DNA of 64,000 nt. Origin: Ramlibacter paludis (lineage in GTDB: Bacteria > Pseudomonadota > Gammaproteobacteria > Burkholderiales > Burkholderiaceae_C). Shown here piece by piece: positions 43,701-52,195 of this stretch. How positions within the stretch are numbered: position 1 is the stretch's first letter; every line of letters begins with the position of its first letter. The translations under genes and the position numbers were made by a program. The notes beneath the pieces are model-generated. The model did not search any database. It was not told the origin of the DNA and saw only the letters and a program-made list of their open reading frames with translations. The stretch is taken from contig NZ_JAKLTM010000002.1 in the NCBI RefSeq assembly GCF_022012305.1, positions 797,655-861,654 of the forward strand. Direction: 5' to 3'.

Positions 43701-44588
43701 ATGCGGAAGGGGTGGAAGATTGCAGGCGGCATCGTGGCCGGCTTGGTGCTGCTGGCGGTGGTAGGCGTGTTCGCCGGCCTGCAGCTGTCGGAACGCAAGC
43801 AGGCGCGCCGGGTCGCCGTGCAGGTGCAAGCGCTGCCGGTTGCCGCCGATGCAAGCGCACTGGAGCGCGGCCGCTACCTGTTCACGTCGCGCGGCTGCGT
43901 CGATTGCCACGGAGCCAACGGCGCGGGCCGGGTGTTCGTCGAAAAGGGCGACGACCTGCGCATCAAGGGACCGAACATCACGCGCGGCAGCGGCGGCGTG
44001 ACGGTGGCGTATCGCGGCGAAGACTGGGTGCGCGCCATCCGCCACGGCGTGGCGCCGGACGGGCGGCCGCTGATGGTGATGCCCAGCGAGGACTACAACC
44101 GCTTCACCGACGCCGACCTCTCCGCGCTGGTCGCCTACGTGCAGTCGCTGCCGCCGGCGGCGGGCACCGGCGCCGAAGTGAAGCTGCCGCTGCCGGCGCG
44201 CGTGCTGTACGGCTTCGGCGCCATCCAGGATGCCGCGGCGAAGATCGATCACAACCTGCCGCCGGCGCAGGCCGTGGCCGAAGGCGTGAACGTGCAGCAC
44301 GGTGCGTACGTCGCCAACATGTGCCTGGGCTGCCACGGCCCGCAGCTGGCGGGCGGCAAGATCCCGGGCGGCCCGCCGGACTGGCCGGCCGCGGCCGACC
44401 TCACGCCTTCCGCCGAGGTGATGAAGGTGCGCTACGCCGACCCGGAAGCCTTCATCCGCATGTTCAAGTCGGGGCAGCGGTCCGATGGCAGCAGGATCCA
44501 GGTGATGCCCTTCGAGTCCCTGCGCAACATGAGCGACACGGACCTGCGGGCGCTGCACCTGTACCTGAAGAGCCGGACGACCTCCTAG
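43701..44588 (+). CDS. Membrane-anchored diheme cytochrome c
   Basis: A 295-residue protein. N-terminal anchor IAGGIVAGLVLLAVVGVFAGL (~7-27), then two c-type heme motifs CVDCH (66-70) and CLGCH (208-212), each in a cytochrome-c-like fold with Met ligands likely in PLMVMPSEDY and QVMPFESL. It should face the periplasm and pass electrons between a dehydrogenase and the respiratory chain; the partner is unknown. AGGAGA lies seven bases before the ATG. It is divergent from the TetR gene, and its TAG overlaps the convergent methionine-synthase-like gene end by three bases. Confidence 0.9.
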   Translation: MRKGWKIAGGIVAGLVLLAVVGVFAGLQLSERKQARRVAVQVQALPVAADASALERGRYLFTSRGCVDCHGANGAGRVFVEKGDDLRIKGPNITRGSGGVTVAYRGEDWVRAIRHGVAPDGRPLMVMPSEDYNRFTDADLSALVAYVQSLPPAAGTGAEVKLPLPARVLYGFGAIQDAAAKIDHNLPPAQAVAEGVNVQHGAYVANMCLGCHGPQLAGGKIPGGPPDWPAAADLTPSAEVMKVRYADPEAFIRMFKSGQRSDGSRIQVMPFESLRNMSDTDLRALHLYLKSRTTS

Positions 44589-45604
44589 GCGAAACGCCGG
44601 CGCGCCAGTTCGGCGCCCTGCGCCAGGGCCTCGAGCTTCCGGCGTGCCACCTCGCGGTCCATGGGCGCGAGGCCGCAGTTGGTGCAAGGAAACAGCCGCT
44701 CCTTCGCCACGAACTGCAGCGCGCGGCCGATGGTGTCGGCCACCTGCTCGGGCGTCTCGACCACGTCGCTGGCGACGTCGATCACGCCGACCATCACGTC
44801 CTTGCCTTTCAGCAAGGCCATGAGGTCGGGCGGCACGTGCGAGTGGTAGCACTCCAGGCTGACCTGGTCGATCGTGCTGGCCGCGAGCGCGGGAAACACC
44901 TGCTCGTACTGGCGCCACTCCTCGCCCAGGGTCCTCTTCCAGTCGTTGTTGGCCTGGATGCCGTAGCCGTAGCAGATGTGGACGGCGGTGGTGCAGTTCA
45001 GGCCGCGCGCGGCACGCTCCAGCATCTGCACGCCCCACTCGGCTGCGTCCTTCATGTACACGTTGAAGGCGGGTTCGTCGAACTGGATGATGTCCACGCC
45101 GTCGGCCTGCAGCGCCAGCGCCTCCTGGTTCAGGAGTTCGGCAAAGGCCAGCGCCAGCTTCCTGCGGTCGCCGTAATGGCGGTCGGCGACCGTGTCGACG
45201 ATGGTCATCGGGCCGGGCAGCGTGAACTTGAGCTTGCGCGTCGTGTGGGCGCGGGCCAGTTGCGCCTCGAAGGCATGCACGCGGCCCTTGAGTTTCAGCG
45301 GCGCGACCACCTGCGGCACCATGGCCTTGTAGCGGTCGTTGCGGATGCCCATCTCCACCTTGTGCTGGAAGTCGATGCCCTCGACCTGCTCGAGGAAACC
45401 GTGGACGAAGTGCTGGCGCGACTGTTCGCCGTCGGTGACGATGTCGAGGCCGGCGTCCTCCTGCGCCTTGATCCAGAGCAGCGTGGCGTCGGCCTTGGCC
45501 TCGCGCAGCGCGTCGCCCTCGGCGCGCCACTGCGGCCAGAGCTTGTGGGTTTCGGCCAGCCAGCCGGGCTTGGGCAGGCTGCCGGCAATCGAAGTGCGGA
45601 ACAT
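44585..45604 (-). CDS. MetE C-terminal-domain protein (cobalamin-independent methionine-synthase-like)
   Basis: A 339-residue protein equivalent to the catalytic C-terminal barrel of MetE. It has GSLPKPGWL near the start, DIVTDGEQSRQHFVHGFLEQV, FTLPGPMTIVD, GVDIIQFDEPAFN (Asp/Glu), TTAVHICYGYG (zinc-type HxC), and FPCTNCGLAPMDREVA (final Cys). The zinc set His-Cys...Glu...Cys appears complete. It lacks the N-terminal half of classical ~760-residue MetE, as in 'core MetE' or 5-methyltetrahydropteroyltriglutamate-homocysteine methyltransferase-like proteins; methyl donor unknown. Start ATG 45602-45604 with GAGGAG upstream; the frame opens 26 codons earlier. Confidence 0.85.
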   Translation of the reverse strand: MFRTSIAGSLPKPGWLAETHKLWPQWRAEGDALREAKADATLLWIKAQEDAGLDIVTDGEQSRQHFVHGFLEQVEGIDFQHKVEMGIRNDRYKAMVPQVVAPLKLKGRVHAFEAQLARAHTTRKLKFTLPGPMTIVDTVADRHYGDRRKLALAFAELLNQEALALQADGVDIIQFDEPAFNVYMKDAAEWGVQMLERAARGLNCTTAVHICYGYGIQANNDWKRTLGEEWRQYEQVFPALAASTIDQVSLECYHSHVPPDLMALLKGKDVMVGVIDVASDVVETPEQVADTIGRALQFVAKERLFPCTNCGLAPMDREVARRKLEALAQGAELARRRFA

Positions 45605-45696
45605 CGGGTCTCCTCGGGGACTGCTCGCTAGAGTGAAGTCCCCATCATGGCGGATGTGCTGCGAGGCAGCCAGCCGTATCATTCCCGTTGACTCCC

Positions 45697-46104
45697 ATGC
45701 TGCGCACGCTACCCGACCCCGAACAGGCCAAGCCCTGCGTGCTCGTCGTCGACGACGACGAGGCGGTGGCGCGCGCCATCGCGGGCCGGCTGGGGCGCGA
45801 CTTCCGCGTGGTGGGCACCAGCGACCCGGAGCAGGCGCTGCCGCTGGCGCGCGAGCAACATCCCGGCGTGATCCTGTGCGACATCAACATGCCGCGCATG
45901 CAGGGCGACGAGGTCGCCTTCGCGCTGTCGCAGGATCCGGCCACGGCGCAGATCCCCTTCATCTACCTCACCGCGCTGGTCTCGCCCGAGGAAGCCGGCG
46001 AGCTCGATGCCGTGTTCGGCGACTATCCCGCCGTGTCCAAGAGCGCCAGCACCGAGGAGCTGCGGGGCGTCATCAGCTGGGCGCTCGGCCTGGACGACGA
46101 TTAG
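45697..46104 (+). CDS. Single-domain response regulator
   Basis: A 135-residue receiver domain with no output domain. VLVVDDDEAVA (acidic pair ~19-21), phospho-acceptor Asp62 in CDINMPRMQG, switch Thr in FIYLTAL and Lys in VSKSAS. It likely acts by protein contact or phosphotransfer; no histidine kinase is in the window. The ATG 45697 is preferred over a TTG three codons earlier. It is divergent from the MetE-like gene and convergent (sharing a few bases) with the LLM oxidoreductase gene. Confidence 0.9.
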   Translation: MLRTLPDPEQAKPCVLVVDDDEAVARAIAGRLGRDFRVVGTSDPEQALPLAREQHPGVILCDINMPRMQGDEVAFALSQDPATAQIPFIYLTALVSPEEAGELDAVFGDYPAVSKSASTEELRGVISWALGLDDD

Positions 46105-47108
46105 GTCTGCGCGAATTCGCGCGCCAGCAGCTCGTAGGAGCGCCGCTGCGCCTGCGCATCCCAGGTCCAGGTGATCACCGCCATTTCCTCGACCTGCAGT
46201 TCCGCCGCCAAAGCGCGCAGGCGCGCCGCCACCTGCGGCCCGCTGCCCACCATGGCCTTGCGCCGCAGTTCGGCGCGATAGGCTTCTTCGGCCTGCGTGT
46301 AGTCGCGCGGCGCCTGCTCCGGCGGCAGCAGCGGGCCGAAGCGCCCCAGTTGCCGGTCGATGCGCGTGCGCTCGCGGCTCGCGAAGAGGCGCCAGGCTTC
46401 TTCTTCGGTGTCGGCCGCCAGTGCCCACACGCAGACCACCGCCTGCGGGCTCGCGATCACGCCGGGCTGGAAGGCATGCCGGTACAGCTGCAGCGCCTCG
46501 GCGCAGCCTTCGCCGTCGGTGATGAAATGCGCGAAGGCATACGGCAGCCCGAAGTGCGCCGCCAATTGCGCGCCATAGGCGGAGCTTCCCAGCATCCACA
46601 CCTGCGGCGCGGTAGCGCCCTGCGGCAAGGCCTGGATGCCGCGGCCGGGATGGCCTTCCGGCAGCTCGCCGCCGGTGACCCAGGCCTGCAGCTCTGTCAC
46701 CTGCTGCGGAAAGTGCTGCGCGGCGCGGGGATCGGGATTGAGCAGCATGGCCGTGCGATGGTCGCTGCCGGGTGCGCGGCCCACGCCGAGGTCGATGCGG
46801 CCCGGCGCCAGCGCGTCGAGCACGCGGAACTGCTCGGCGACCTTGTACGGCGAGTAATGCGGCAGCATCACGCCCGCGCTGCCGATGCGGATGCGCGAGG
46901 TGCGCGCGGCGATGGCCGCCATCAGCACTTCGGGCGCGGTGCCGACGATGGTGGGCAGGCTGTGGTGTTCGCTGAGCCAGAAACGCTGGTACCCCAGCCC
47001 TTCGCAATGCTGCGCGAGCGCGAGGGTGTCGCGGATGGACTGGTCCTGCGGCACGCCGACGCGGGCCACCGATTGATCGAGCACCGAAAGTCGCAAGGGC
47101 GTTGTCAT
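46101..47108 (-). CDS. LLM-class flavin-dependent oxidoreductase
   Basis: A 335-residue luciferase-like monooxygenase family protein: LSVLDQSVARVG, ALAQHCEGLGYQRFWLSEHHSLP, GSAGVMLPHYSPYKVAEQF, GRIDLGVGRAPGSD, VWMLGSSAYGAQLAAHFGLPYAFAHF. This is the common 'YhbW-like' LLM subgroup, usually FMN-dependent; substrate unknown. It is divergent from the NADH dehydrogenase-type gene with only 31 bases between start codons. Confidence 0.9.
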   Translation of the reverse strand: MTTPLRLSVLDQSVARVGVPQDQSIRDTLALAQHCEGLGYQRFWLSEHHSLPTIVGTAPEVLMAAIAARTSRIRIGSAGVMLPHYSPYKVAEQFRVLDALAPGRIDLGVGRAPGSDHRTAMLLNPDPRAAQHFPQQVTELQAWVTGGELPEGHPGRGIQALPQGATAPQVWMLGSSAYGAQLAAHFGLPYAFAHFITDGEGCAEALQLYRHAFQPGVIASPQAVVCVWALAADTEEEAWRLFASRERTRIDRQLGRFGPLLPPEQAPRDYTQAEEAYRAELRRKAMVGSGPQVAARLRALAAELQVEEMAVITWTWDAQAQRRSYELLAREFAQT

Positions 47109-47139
47109 GCGCCCATTGTGGGCCCGCCATAATTCCCGC

Positions 47140-48468
47140 ATGCCAGAACCCGTGAATCCCGGACCGCGCGCGCGGGTCTTGATCGTCGGCTGCGGTTTCG
47201 GCGGCCTGGAAGCCGCCCGCGCCCTGCACGCCGCGCCGGTGGACATCACGGTGGTGGACCGCGCCAACCACCACCTGTTCCAGCCGCTGCTGTACCAGGT
47301 AGCCACCGCGGGGCTGTCGGCACCCGCCATCGCGGCGCCGGTGCGCTTCCTCTTTCGCAAGCAGGCCAACGTGACCAGCCTGCTGGGCGAGGTCGTGGCG
47401 ATCGACGCGGCGCAGCGCGGGGCGCTGCTGCGCGATGGCGGCAGCCTGCCCTACGACCACCTGATCGTCGCGGCCGGCGCCACGCACAGCTACTTCGGGC
47501 ATGACGAATGGGCCGTGCATGCGCCCGGGCTGAAGACGCTGGACGACGCCTTCGAGATCCGCCGCCGGCTGCTGCTGGCCTTCGAGGAAGCGGAGAAGGA
47601 AACCGACGCCGCACGGCGCGACGCCTGGCTCACCTTCGTCGTGATCGGCGGCGGGCCGACCGGCGTGGAGATGGCCGGGACGATGGCGGAGATCGCGCGC
47701 AAGACCTTGCCCGGCGAGTTCCGGCGCATCGATCCTTCGCGGGCGCGCATCGTGCTCGTCGAGGGCGGGCCGCGCGTGCTGCAGGCGATGCCCGAGTCGC
47801 TGAGCGCCAGCGCGCGCAAGCAGCTCGAAGGCCTGGGCGTGGAAGTGCAGCTCGATGCGCGCGTGGTGGCGATCGACGCCGAAGGGCTCGAAGTGCAGCC
47901 GGCCGGCGGCGCCGCGGCTTACCGGATTCCGGCGAAATGCATCGTCTGGGCCGCCGGGGTGGCGGCGTCACCGCTGGGGCGGCAGCTGGCGGAAGCGACC
48001 GGCGCGGTGGTCGATCGCGCGGGCCGCGTGCAGGTGCAGGCCGACCTGAGCCTTGCCGGCCATCCCGAGATCAGCGTGGTCGGCGACCTGGCCACCGCGC
48101 AAAGCCACGCACCGGGGCGCGAACCCAAGCCGGTGCCGGGTGTCTCGCCCGCTGCCAAGCAGATGGGCCGCCTGGCTGCCGCCAACATCCTGCGGCGCCT
48201 GCGCGGCGAGAGCACGCAGGCTTTCCGCTACCGGGACTACGGCAACCTGGCCACCATAGGCCGCAATTCGGCGGTCGTGGACCTCACCTCACCGGTGGGC
48301 CCCGTGCGCTTCAGCGGCCTCTTCGCCTGGCTGTTCTGGCTGTTCGCCCACATCTACTTCCTGATCGGCTTTCGGAATCGGCTGGTGGTGCTGTTCGACT
48401 GGGCGTCGGCGTACTGGAGCGCGCAGCGCTATGCGCGGGTGGTGGCCGACATCGAAGAGCGTTCCTGA
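47140..48468 (+). CDS. Type II NADH dehydrogenase-like FAD oxidoreductase
   Basis: A 442-residue pyridine-nucleotide/FAD oxidoreductase. FAD motif VLIVGCGFGGLEAARAL (~13-29), RANHHLFQPLLYQVATAGLSAP (quinone-reductase hallmark), NAD site FVVIGGGPTGVEMAG, VWAAGVAASPLG, VVGDLA, and C-terminal hydrophobic anchor FAWLFWLFAHIYFLIGFRNR (~400-420). It would pass electrons from NADH to quinone at the inner membrane without pumping protons. The ATG 47140 starts just before the FAD motif; the frame opens 11 codons earlier. Confidence 0.9.
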   Translation: MPEPVNPGPRARVLIVGCGFGGLEAARALHAAPVDITVVDRANHHLFQPLLYQVATAGLSAPAIAAPVRFLFRKQANVTSLLGEVVAIDAAQRGALLRDGGSLPYDHLIVAAGATHSYFGHDEWAVHAPGLKTLDDAFEIRRRLLLAFEEAEKETDAARRDAWLTFVVIGGGPTGVEMAGTMAEIARKTLPGEFRRIDPSRARIVLVEGGPRVLQAMPESLSASARKQLEGLGVEVQLDARVVAIDAEGLEVQPAGGAAAYRIPAKCIVWAAGVAASPLGRQLAEATGAVVDRAGRVQVQADLSLAGHPEISVVGDLATAQSHAPGREPKPVPGVSPAAKQMGRLAAANILRRLRGESTQAFRYRDYGNLATIGRNSAVVDLTSPVGPVRFSGLFAWLFWLFAHIYFLIGFRNRLVVLFDWASAYWSAQRYARVVADIEERS

Positions 48469-48492
48469 ACGCCACCTGCTACGCTTGCGCGC

Positions 48493-48879
48493 ATGCCCGT
48501 CCACATCGTGCAACTCGGAAGCCCGCGCTCCCCCGGCGAAGGCCTGCGCCTGGGCACCGTGCGGCGGCCGCCGCGCGGCGTGCCCAAGGCGGATTTCGCC
48601 AAACGCGATTTCTACGACGTCTGGCTGCCCAACCTGGCGCCCAGCGCCGACCTCGTTTCGCTCGGTCTCGATGCCGTCAGCGAGAAGGAGTGGAACGTCT
48701 TCGTGCGCAAGTACAAGGCGGAAATGAAGCAGCCGGATGCCAACCACCTGCTGGACCTGCTGGCGGCGATGTCGCAGCAGTCCAACTTTGCGGTGGGCTG
48801 CTATTGCCAGGACGAGGCGCGCTGCCACCGGTCGGTGTTGCGCGAGTTGCTGGCGGAGCGCGGCGCGAAGGTGGTTTGA
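48493..48879 (+). CDS. DUF488 family protein
   Basis: A 128-residue DUF488 protein: VHIVQLGSPR, TVRRPPRGVPKADFAKRDFYDVWLPNLAPS, EWNVFVRKYKAEM and GCYCQDEARCHRSVLRELLAERGA, the last being the conserved CxC-x5-CHR block. The function is not established; it follows the NADH dehydrogenase-like gene by 24 bases on the same strand. Confidence 0.88.
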   Translation: MPVHIVQLGSPRSPGEGLRLGTVRRPPRGVPKADFAKRDFYDVWLPNLAPSADLVSLGLDAVSEKEWNVFVRKYKAEMKQPDANHLLDLLAAMSQQSNFAVGCYCQDEARCHRSVLRELLAERGAKVV

Positions 48880-48897
48880 GGGCGGCGGGGCCGCCCG

Positions 48898-49812
48898 TCA
48901 GCGCGGGGGCGCGGCGGGGGTGTCCAGCGTTTCGCCCGCCGTCGGCGGCAGCGCCTGGCCGCACATCTGGCAGAAGCGCGCCTCCGGGCCGTAGCCGCCC
49001 GCGCCGCAGCCCGTGCAGGTGCGCGGCAGCAGGAAGGGCCGCACGTGCCGCCGCGCCGTCATCTCGGCCGTGACGATGCCGGTGGGCACGGCCAGCGTGC
49101 CCCAGCCGATCAGCATCATCACCGAGGCGATGAAGCGGCCGATGTCGGTCTTGGGCGTGATGTCGCCGAAGCCCACCGTGGTGATGGTCGTGATCGCCCA
49201 GTAGACCGAGGTGGGGATGTCGGTGAAGCCGTGCTCCGGCCCTTCCACCACGTACAGCAGCGTGCCCAGGATCAGCACCACCATCAGCACCGCCGACAGG
49301 AACACCAGGATCTTGCGGCGGCTGGCGGCCAGCGCCTCGCCGAGCATCTGGTATTCGGCGACGTAGTCGGTCAGCTTGAAGATCCGGAAGATGCGCAGCA
49401 GGCGCAGGATCCGCACGTCGATCAGCGCGTGCAGCTCCGGGAACAGCACCGCCAGGTAGGTGGGCAGCACCGACAGCAGGTCGACGACGCCGAAGAAGCT
49501 GCGCATGTAGCGCAGCGGATGCTGCACGCTGACGATGCGCGCCAGGTACTCCAGCGAAAACAGCAGCGTGAAGAACCACTCGACGGCGGAGAACAGCGCG
49601 CGGTGCCGCTGGTTGACCGCCGGCACGCTGTCGGCAATGACCACGGCGACGCTGACCAGGATCGCGACGATGATCACCTTGTCGAACAGCCGGCCCGCCG
49701 GCGTGTCCGATTCGAAGATCACCTCGAACATGCGGCGGCGCCAGCCGGCCGGCGGGCGGCCGAGGTCGGAGGCCGCATCGCGCAGCGGCGTGTCGGCGGG
49801 GCTGGGTTCCAT
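48898..49812 (-). CDS. Voltage-gated-type ion channel with C-terminal zinc-ribbon
   Basis: A 304-residue six-segment channel. S1-S4 region ~43-140 with the arginine-bearing S4 (ALIDVRILRLLRIFRIFKL), pore helix and filter TTITTVGFGD (~206-215, TVGFGD as in potassium channels), and S6 SVMMLIGWGTLAVPTGIVTAEMT. The cytoplasmic tail has CTGCGAGGYGPEARFCQMCG, two CxxC pairs ~14 residues apart, a zinc-ribbon. Likely potassium-selective by the filter. Its ATG shares one base with the upstream oxidoreductase stop (TGATG at 49810-49814), so the two are translationally coupled, suggesting redox control of the channel. Confidence 0.9.
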   Translation of the reverse strand: MEPSPADTPLRDAASDLGRPPAGWRRRMFEVIFESDTPAGRLFDKVIIVAILVSVAVVIADSVPAVNQRHRALFSAVEWFFTLLFSLEYLARIVSVQHPLRYMRSFFGVVDLLSVLPTYLAVLFPELHALIDVRILRLLRIFRIFKLTDYVAEYQMLGEALAASRRKILVFLSAVLMVVLILGTLLYVVEGPEHGFTDIPTSVYWAITTITTVGFGDITPKTDIGRFIASVMMLIGWGTLAVPTGIVTAEMTARRHVRPFLLPRTCTGCGAGGYGPEARFCQMCGQALPPTAGETLDTPAAPPR

Positions 49813-50723
49813 CAGCGCGATGGTAGGCGGTTGTGGATGGCCGTCGCGGCGATGGCGGCGTGGCCGGCGGCGACGCTGATCTGGTTCAGGTCGACCGACA
49901 CGTCGCCGGCGGCATAGAGCCCGTCCACCGTGGTCTGCTGGTGCGCGTCGACTTCGAGCTGGCCGTCGGGCACCGCGCGCGCGCCCAGGGCGGTGGCCAG
50001 CTCGCAGCGGTGCTTCAGGCCCAGCGCGGGGTAGAGCGTGTCGAACTCCAGCACGTCGCCGCCATGCAGCTCGACGCGGACCGATCCGCCCTCCTCGCAC
50101 ACGATGGCGCGCGGAGCGGCGGCAGCGATGCGCACGCCGGCGCCGCGCAGTTCCTCCAGCTGATCGTGCGCAACCTCGCCGTCGGTGGCCATCGCCAGCC
50201 AGGTCACTTCGTTGCCGAAGTTGGCGACGAAGAGCGACTCGCGCAGGCCGTGGCCGGACTTGCCCAGCACCGCGACGCGCTTGCCTTGTGTTTCGAAGCC
50301 GTCGCACACCGGGCAGAAGCGGACCTGGCCGCAGCGCAAGGCGTCCTGCAGGCCGTCGATTTCGGGCTCGACGTCGCGCGCCCCTGTGGCGAGGATCACG
50401 AAGCGGGCGCGCCAGCTGCCTTCGCGGCTGCGGGCGGTGAAGATGCCCTCGGCGTCACGCTCCAGGGCGGTGACTTCGGCGGCCTGCGTGGGGACGCCGT
50501 ACTTCGCCGCATGCTGCTGCATCCGCTGCCAGAGCTCCTTGCCCTCGATGCCGTCCGGAAAGCCCGGCACGTTGCGGGTGCGCGGGATCCAGCCGAGGCG
50601 GCTGGCGCCCGCATCGAGCACCAGCGCCCGCCGGCGATAGCGGCCCAGGTACACGGCGGCGGTGAGGCCGGCGGCGCCGCCGCCGATGAGGAGGCAGTCG
50701 AGAACTTGTTCGTTGTGGGTCAT
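49812..50723 (-). CDS. Thioredoxin-reductase-like NAD(P)/FAD oxidoreductase
   Basis: A 303-residue class II flavoprotein: FAD motif CLLIGGGAAGLTAAVYLGRYRRR, redox pair CPVC in RFCPVCDGFE (~135-138), NAD site VAVLGKSGHGLRES, and GLYAAGDVSVDLNQISVAAGHAAIAATAIHN. It matches short thioredoxin-reductase-like proteins in which the partner thioredoxin is often unknown. It is translationally coupled (TGATG) to the ion channel, an uncommon pair. The ATG 50721-50723 is preferred over an ATG nine codons earlier that lacks a better ribosome site. Confidence 0.9.
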   Translation of the reverse strand: MTHNEQVLDCLLIGGGAAGLTAAVYLGRYRRRALVLDAGASRLGWIPRTRNVPGFPDGIEGKELWQRMQQHAAKYGVPTQAAEVTALERDAEGIFTARSREGSWRARFVILATGARDVEPEIDGLQDALRCGQVRFCPVCDGFETQGKRVAVLGKSGHGLRESLFVANFGNEVTWLAMATDGEVAHDQLEELRGAGVRIAAAAPRAIVCEEGGSVRVELHGGDVLEFDTLYPALGLKHRCELATALGARAVPDGQLEVDAHQQTTVDGLYAAGDVSVDLNQISVAAGHAAIAATAIHNRLPSR

Positions 50724-50828
50724 CAGGGCTCGTCGCAGTCTAGCCAGCATCGCCGCCGAGCGGGGCCGGCCGTTACGCTTTGCAAGGCCGGGCCACGCGA
50801 AGCGCGTGTCGTGCCTAGACTTGCGGCC

Positions 50829-51296
50829 ATGACGACCACCTGGAAGCAGGCCCTGCGCGAGGGCATCGTCTCGGGCAGCCTGGCTGCCATGTGCTCCGCC
50901 GGCTACCTGGCCTGGGCCGGCCGGCAGCGCGGCATGCCGGCGGCGCCGCTGAACGCGGTGAGCCACTGGCTGTTCGGCAACGCAGCGCTGGCGAGCGACG
51001 AGGCCAGCCTGCGCTACACGCTCACCGGCTACCTGACGCACCATGCCGCGTCCATCTTCTGGGGCACCTTGCACGCCAGGGCCTGGGGCGCCGAACCGGC
51101 GCACAAGGAGCCGTTGCCCGCGCTCGCGGGAGCGGCCGCGGCGGCGGGCGTCGCCTGTTTCGTCGACTACCAGCTCACGCCGCGGCGCCTGACGCCCGGC
51201 TTCGAACACCGCCTCGGCAAGCCGGAACTGGCCGAGGTCTACGTTTTCTTCGCGCTGGGCCTGGCCGCCGGCAGCCTGCTGATGCGCCGGCGCTGA
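50829..51296 (+). CDS. Small inner-membrane protein of unknown function
   Basis: A 155-residue protein with hydrophobic segments at about 14-32, 65-80, 95-112 and 133-152 and a C-terminal MRRR. It has HWLFGNAALASDEASLRYTLTGYLTHHAASIFWG, with two His in a TM-facing segment. I do not recognise the family; similar short membrane proteins are widespread in Comamonadaceae as hypothetical proteins. It starts with ATG 50829 and is divergent from the flavoprotein. Confidence 0.7.
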   Translation: MTTTWKQALREGIVSGSLAAMCSAGYLAWAGRQRGMPAAPLNAVSHWLFGNAALASDEASLRYTLTGYLTHHAASIFWGTLHARAWGAEPAHKEPLPALAGAAAAAGVACFVDYQLTPRRLTPGFEHRLGKPELAEVYVFFALGLAAGSLLMRRR

Positions 51297-51323
51297 AGCG
51301 ATGCATGGCCGCCGCCGAGGTGG

Positions 51324-51704
51324 CTAGCCGTGCGCCGCGCCGTTGCCGTAGCGGCCGCCACCCGCCGGCGCGGCCACCTTGCCCAGCTTCACCAGCCGCT
51401 GCTCCACCGCGAACTGCGTGCGGCCGAGCTCCTGCGCCACCTGCTTGAGCGCGATGCCCGCGTCGAACGCCGTTTCCAGCGCCGCGTCCTCCTGGCCCGT
51501 CCACGCCTTGCCCGCGTTCGGCGGCTGCGTGCGCCGCGTCCGCTCGGGCAACTCGCCGCCCTCGAGCGCGCGCGCCACGGCGTGCAGCGCCCGGATGACC
51601 GGCGGGGCGTTGTAAGGGCTGTCTTCCGGCATGGCCTCCCCGGTGACGGGATGGATGCCCTGCGCCAGGGTGTCGATAATCTGGCGTGCGATCTGCAGTT
51701 CCAT
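51324..51704 (-). CDS. Hypothetical protein with Myb/HTH-like C-terminal segment
   Basis: A 126-residue protein. The region WTGQEDAALETAFDAGIALKQVAQELGRTQFAVEQRLVKLG (~68-108) resembles the three-helix Myb/SANT or sigma-like helix-turn-helix with W...E.....A...G....VA..LGR....V..RL. The N-terminus PVTGEAMPEDSPYNAPPVIRALHAV is a conserved-looking block that I cannot name. AGGAGG lies just before the ATG 51702-51704. It might be a small DNA-binding regulator of the neighbouring genes; unproven. Confidence 0.65.
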   Translation of the reverse strand: MELQIARQIIDTLAQGIHPVTGEAMPEDSPYNAPPVIRALHAVARALEGGELPERTRRTQPPNAGKAWTGQEDAALETAFDAGIALKQVAQELGRTQFAVEQRLVKLGKVAAPAGGGRYGNGAAHG

Positions 51705-51789
51705 ATTTCCTCCTGACCTGACAAAGTGAAGTACTGTATTTGCGTACAGCCCTCCCGCAACGCGCCGGCCGCGCCTCGGGTTGACGCGC

Positions 51790-52122
51790 GTGGCTGAGAC
51801 CAAGGAACATCCTTGCCTCGCCTGCGGCGCCTGCTGCGCGGCCTACCGCGTGGACTTCGCGGTGTACGAGCTGGAGTCCGAGGGCGGGACGGTTCCCGAT
51901 GGACTCGCGGTCGAGGTGACCGGCAACACCTGCCGCATGCGCGGCACCGACTGGCACCCGGTGCGCTGCGCCGCGCTGGTCGGCAAGGTCGGCGAGCGCG
52001 CGTCCTGCGGCATCTACGAGTGGCGGCCCAACCCTTGCCGCGAGCTGGAGCCCGGCAGCGACGGCTGCCTGCGGGCGCGCCAACGCCACGGCCTGGGACC
52101 GCTCGAAGGCTCGATGCTTTAA
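51790..52122 (+). CDS. YkgJ-type cysteine-cluster protein
   Basis: A ~110-residue protein with the YkgJ pattern: [15 protein letters not shown] (C-x2-C-x2-CC), then [25 protein letters not shown]. The eight or so Cys fit a zinc or iron-sulfur site; function of the family is unknown. The start is uncertain (GTG 51790 chosen; TTG 51781 possible). It precedes the kyn operon by 73 bases. Confidence 0.78.
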   Translation: MAETKEHPCLACGACCAAYRVDFAVYELESEGGTVPDGLAVEVTGNTCRMRGTDWHPVRCAALVGKVGERASCGIYEWRPNPCRELEPGSDGCLRARQRHGLGPLEGSML

Positions 52123-52195
52123 GCCTCAACTAAATTTCATTCCTGTTGGGATTAACCGACACCACGGTTTTTTCCCGCGGCGCAAACTCCGCCGC
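52123..52195 (+). promoter_or_regulatory. Putative promoter region of the kynBUA operon
   Basis: A 73-base, A/T-richer gap with CTAAATTTCATTCCTGTTGG and GGTTTTTTCC in front of kynB. Kynurenine operons in proteobacteria are often controlled by an Lrp/AsnC-type activator (KynR) encoded nearby; no such gene is in the window and the site itself is not resolved. Confidence 0.35.
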
